Origin: Kiritimatiellia bacterium
GTDB lineage: Bacteria > Verrucomicrobiota > Kiritimatiellia > UBA8416 > JABMPJ01
Length of the DNA stretch: 18,435 nt
NCBI GenBank assembly: GCA_029939545.1
Contig: JAOZSS010000028.1
Location: forward strand, 1 to 18,435
Direction: 5' to 3'
Shown: in pieces, positions 16,065 to 18,435 of the stretch
Layout: every line of letters starts with the position of its first letter
Numbering within the stretch: position 1 is the first letter of the stretch
The notes under the pieces: generated by a model
Database searches by the model: none
The model's input: the letters and a program-made list of their open reading frames with translations, nothing else
Told to the model about the DNA's origin: nothing
Translations under genes and position numbers: made by a program

Positions 16065-16070
16065 AGGAGG
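16065..16070 (+). promoter_or_regulatory. Shine-Dalgarno sequence for the methyltransferase
   Basis: AGGAGG lies 8 nt before the ATG at 16079 and excludes the upstream in-frame start at 16043. Confidence 0.7.
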
Positions 16071-16078
16071 CATCAGTC

Positions 16079-16942
16079 ATGTCATTTCGAACTCAGCTTG
16101 AGGAGGCCTTGAAGCCCTTTATTCCCCCGGTTCTCCTCGAAGGGGTGAGGGCGTTCAAGGATCGATTTCGCCAGCCGGTGCTGACGGTTGCCCCCGACGG
16201 CTGGCGGACCGAGCTGGCCGGGGACAAGCATCAGGGATGGAGTGTCGACGACGTGGTCAGCGCAGAGCGGGCCAAGTGGGACGCCTACTGCCGGAATCTC
16301 GAGGGTGCCGGGCCGCTGGGTTTCGCCCATGAGCACTACGACCTCACCGTGACGCGTAATCCCAGTTTTCATAACGTCCACCTGACCTACGCCTATGTTC
16401 TGGCCTTAACCGCCCGCAAGAAAGACAGGGTTTCAGTTTTAGACTGGGGCGGTTCCCTCGGGCACTACTATCAGCTGGGAAAGGCGGTCCTTCCGGATGT
16501 CGCTCTGGATTACCACGTCAAGGAGGTCCCCCTGATGGCCGCCGCCGGCAAAGAACTGAACCCGGACGTCACGTGGCATGACGATGCGTCCTGCCTGGAC
16601 AGGGACTACGACCTGGTCATGATGAATGGCTCGTTGCTCTACCTGGAGGATTGGGCCGAGTTTCTGCAAAAAATCGCCTCTTCGGTCAAAGAGTACCTGT
16701 TCCTGTTTCGACTCCTGGTTGTGCAGGACAGCCCGTCGTTTGTCGCTAGCCAATGGATCTACAACTCGCAGATGCTGCACCTGCAGGTTAACCAGTCCGA
16801 GCTACTCGCGGCGGTGGATAGGACGGGCCTGCGCCTGGTCAGAGAGTTTGTGGTTGGCGACCGTCCCTACATCAAGGGCGCGCCGGAACAGTGTGAGATG
16901 CGTGGCTGGCTTTTCAAGCGAGAGCCCGCATCAAAGGCGTAG
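16079..16942 (+). CDS. SAM-dependent methyltransferase (TIGR04325-like)
   Basis: This 287-residue protein has a class I methyltransferase core beginning at VSVLDWGGSLGHYYQLGK (118-135), a slightly unusual motif I (DWGGSLG) that I associate with the TIGR04325 family found in exopolysaccharide and capsule loci. DYHVKEVPLM (144-153) is the acidic-loop strand, DLVMMNGSLLYLEDW (178-192) the strand-4 region, and FRLLVVQDSP follows. The first 115 residues form an N-terminal extension with HEHYD-like and FHNVHLTYAYVLAL stretches that precede the fold in this family. It is probably an O-methyltransferase for a sugar or terminal group of the glycan; chain-terminating methylation is a known theme in such loci but is not shown here. 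It is the last gene of this plus-strand run and ends 16 nt from the convergent GH10 gene. Confidence 0.8.
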   Translation: MSFRTQLEEALKPFIPPVLLEGVRAFKDRFRQPVLTVAPDGWRTELAGDKHQGWSVDDVVSAERAKWDAYCRNLEGAGPLGFAHEHYDLTVTRNPSFHNVHLTYAYVLALTARKKDRVSVLDWGGSLGHYYQLGKAVLPDVALDYHVKEVPLMAAAGKELNPDVTWHDDASCLDRDYDLVMMNGSLLYLEDWAEFLQKIASSVKEYLFLFRLLVVQDSPSFVASQWIYNSQMLHLQVNQSELLAAVDRTGLRLVREFVVGDRPYIKGAPEQCEMRGWLFKREPASKA

Positions 16943-16966
16943 GGTTTGAAGCAGCGTCCTACGGCT
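16935..16966. terminator. Weak hairpin between convergent genes, possible bidirectional terminator
   Basis: AGGCGTAGG (16935-16943) and CCTACGGCT (16958-16966) pair at 8 of 9 positions around a 14-nt loop. Each arm holds a stop codon (TAG on each strand). There is no T-run on either side, so intrinsic termination is doubtful. Confidence 0.25.
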
Positions 16967-18335
16967 CCGTCGTCTCTTCTGCAGCCTCTATCTTGACCTG
17001 TACAGTGGAACGGTAGGTCCCAATCCGGGCGCTTGCTCTCACGTCGCCTTGCGCCGTCGTCACGCACACATCGTACAGCCCCTTAAACCCGCGTATTCTG
17101 TACTCGCCGGTGTCGTCGGTCTGTCCCTGCTCCGATGTCCACCACTGGTTGAACACGAGGTCCCTGTAGGCCGCGCCGTTCGGTTTCTCCTCCCAGTTGC
17201 TCCGGTACATGGCGGCGGGTGATTTCCAGTGGGCCTTCTGCCAGAACCCCCACACCTGGAAGCCCACAACCTTCGGATGACTGAATACGGCTGTCATGAA
17301 GTCGCGCGTGTAGTTCGCCTGCACCTCTTCATTCCGCGAGTTGATATCAAATTCCGTGATGCGCATGTCGAGCCCGAATTCGCCGAAGAAATCGAGGATG
17401 TCCACGACGGTCGCGGGACAGGGCAGCAGCGCATTGAAATGCGACTGGAAGCCGATGCCGGAAATCGGTGCGCCGTTCTGAATGAGGAACTTGATGGTGT
17501 CGTGGTACCTCACCGACCTTGATGAATCGGGAAGCCCTCCATCCATGATGCCGTAGTCGTTGATGTACAGACCGGCTGTGGGGTGTGTCTCGCGTGCATA
17601 GCGGAACCAATCGACCATGATGCGCTTGCCGAATAGGTCCATCAGCTCATGATTGGACAGTGGCTCGTTGATCACATCCCACTCGTCGATGTACGGGCGT
17701 GTCGCTTTCCCAATGTCAAGGATGTGCTGCCGCACCATTTCGGGGACACTGTTCGGTGCCTCCCGCAGCATACCCTTCGCCTGGGCTGAGACATGGCGCG
17801 AGCTTGGCCACACCATTGCATGTCCGCGGACGTGCAAGCCATGTTCCCTCAACCACTTGATGGCACCTATCGCCTTTTCTCTGCTGAAGTTGTCTCCCCA
17901 GTCCCCGACCCACGGCTCCCACTTCAGCGCATTCTCGGGCCCCGAGGCATTGAACAATTCCAGGACCTTGCTCCTGTAGGTCTCGTTCTCCGGAGCGTTG
18001 TCCATAATGCGATGCGCCTGAATGATCGAGGAGAAGTGGAACGTATGCTTCAGCATATCGACCTTCACGGGGACGCCTACCACCGGCTTTCCCTCTGCAT
18101 CGATCACGTGCACCACCAGGTCGCCCTTGCGGTATCGCTCGATCCGTTTCGCGGCGTCCGCGCGCCAGGGCGCCTCCGCTCCTGAACCCTCGTATCTGAG
18201 CGGGGTCGACGGATCACCCTCAAGCACGCGGCTCTCTTTGGCTAGCGCAGTGGGGGGGCCGATGGCCGTCACACACACCCCGACCAGGCACGCCTGCTGC
18301 GCCCATGATCGCACTTTTCCCCAATCGTGTTCCAT
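16959..18335 (-). CDS. Secreted GH10 endo-1,4-beta-xylanase-like glycoside hydrolase
   Basis: This 458-residue protein has a Sec-type signal: basic N-terminus, hydrophobic QACLVGVCVTAIG (14-26) and TALAKES (29-35), with cleavage likely after ALA. Residues about 57-105 form a short beta-rich domain common in these proteins (RIERYRKGDLVVHVIDAEGK). The GH10 barrel follows: GHAMVW (171-176), EWDVINEPL (218-226) with acid/base E224, GIGFQSHF (293-300) and MRITEFDI (324-331) with nucleophile E328. VWGFWQ (361-366) is the late barrel strand. A C-terminal segment (TDDTGEYRIRGFKGLYDV, 407-423) looks like a small beta-sandwich. Both catalytic residues are present, so a retaining beta-1,4-glycanase is likely. 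The ATG at 18335 follows AGAGGAG on the minus strand by about 10 nt; an in-frame TTG at 18377 is less suitable. It may act on the exported glycan of this locus or on external xylan. Confidence 0.92.
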   Translation of the reverse strand: MEHDWGKVRSWAQQACLVGVCVTAIGPPTALAKESRVLEGDPSTPLRYEGSGAEAPWRADAAKRIERYRKGDLVVHVIDAEGKPVVGVPVKVDMLKHTFHFSSIIQAHRIMDNAPENETYRSKVLELFNASGPENALKWEPWVGDWGDNFSREKAIGAIKWLREHGLHVRGHAMVWPSSRHVSAQAKGMLREAPNSVPEMVRQHILDIGKATRPYIDEWDVINEPLSNHELMDLFGKRIMVDWFRYARETHPTAGLYINDYGIMDGGLPDSSRSVRYHDTIKFLIQNGAPISGIGFQSHFNALLPCPATVVDILDFFGEFGLDMRITEFDINSRNEEVQANYTRDFMTAVFSHPKVVGFQVWGFWQKAHWKSPAAMYRSNWEEKPNGAAYRDLVFNQWWTSEQGQTDDTGEYRIRGFKGLYDVCVTTAQGDVRASARIGTYRSTVQVKIEAAEETTEP

Positions 18336-18435
18336 CACCGCGCCGCTCCTCTCTGGGTCGAATCGCCGACCATTCAATCGGGTCTACCATGTGGCACCGT
18401 TACAGCCCGCACAAGGAAAAATGAATGGGAACGGG
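18336..18435. other. Upstream region of the GH10 gene
   Basis: These 100 nt hold the ribosome binding site of the minus-strand GH10 gene (AGAGGAG on the minus strand, roughly 18346-18352). I see no convincing -35/-10 pair. AAGGA at 18413-18417 followed by ATG at 18421 and 18425 on the plus strand could begin a divergent gene cut by the window edge, but too little is visible. Confidence 0.4.

Noticed and set aside
18413..18435. Possible start of a plus-strand gene (AAGGA then ATG at 18421 or 18425)
   Set aside because: Only about 15 nt of coding sequence would be visible, so nothing can be said about the protein.
1..18435. CRISPR array, tRNA, rRNA, insertion sequence or phage genes
   Set aside because: No spaced direct repeats, no cloverleaf with tRNA consensus bases, and no transposase, integrase or structural phage motifs were seen on either strand.

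Overview
The window looks like part of a large glycan (surface polysaccharide, glycolipid or sugar-decorated metabolite) biosynthesis locus from a bacterium of moderately high GC content. I cannot name the species. Start codons are mixed (ATG, GTG and TTG), and most neighbouring genes overlap at their stop/start codons. A compact array of perfect hairpins at 4661-4760 resembles REP-like intergenic elements I associate with uncultivated Planctomycetota-type genomes. This is only a weak taxonomic hint. There are no RNA genes, CRISPR arrays, insertion sequences or phage genes. No flippase, polymerase or ABC exporter is visible, so the locus probably continues outside the window, certainly to the left, where the first gene is cut.

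Layout. (1) 1-4613, plus strand, is a tightly coupled nucleotide-sugar cassette: a C-methyltransferase (cut at its 5' end), a PLP-dependent sugar aminotransferase, an RmlC-type 3,5-epimerase and two extended-SDR sugar epimerases/reductases. The set resembles the enzymes that make branched-chain amino-deoxysugars in the vancosamine/eremosamine manner. (2) 4614-4822 is a gap with a structured four-hairpin element. (3) 4823-7946, plus strand, holds an unusual SDR-GT2 fusion followed by a GT2 glycosyltransferase. (4) 7929-8837, minus strand, is a lone GT2 gene, convergent with the previous gene and divergent from the next. (5) 8956-16942, plus strand, is a second run: a UGM-like FAD oxidoreductase with a C-terminal two-helix membrane module, a stand-alone paralogue of that module, a membrane GT2, two consecutive B12-type radical SAM enzymes, an HlpA-like GT2-fold transferase and a TIGR04325-type methyltransferase. 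(6) 16959-18335, minus strand, is a secreted GH10 xylanase-like hydrolase, convergent with the methyltransferase.

Proposed joint function (inference). Region 1 makes an unusual activated sugar. The glycosyltransferases assemble it with other sugars, several at the membrane. The FAD oxidoreductase and radical SAM pair alter sugars or the lipid/aglycone. The GH10 enzyme could trim or release the exported glycan, or could be an unrelated neighbour.

The observations I find most worth following are the duplicated two-helix membrane module (fused once, free once), the four-hairpin element, the SDR-GT2 fusion, an SDR whose catalytic Tyr is a Trp, and the tandem of two dissimilar B12 radical SAM enzymes among glycosyltransferases.
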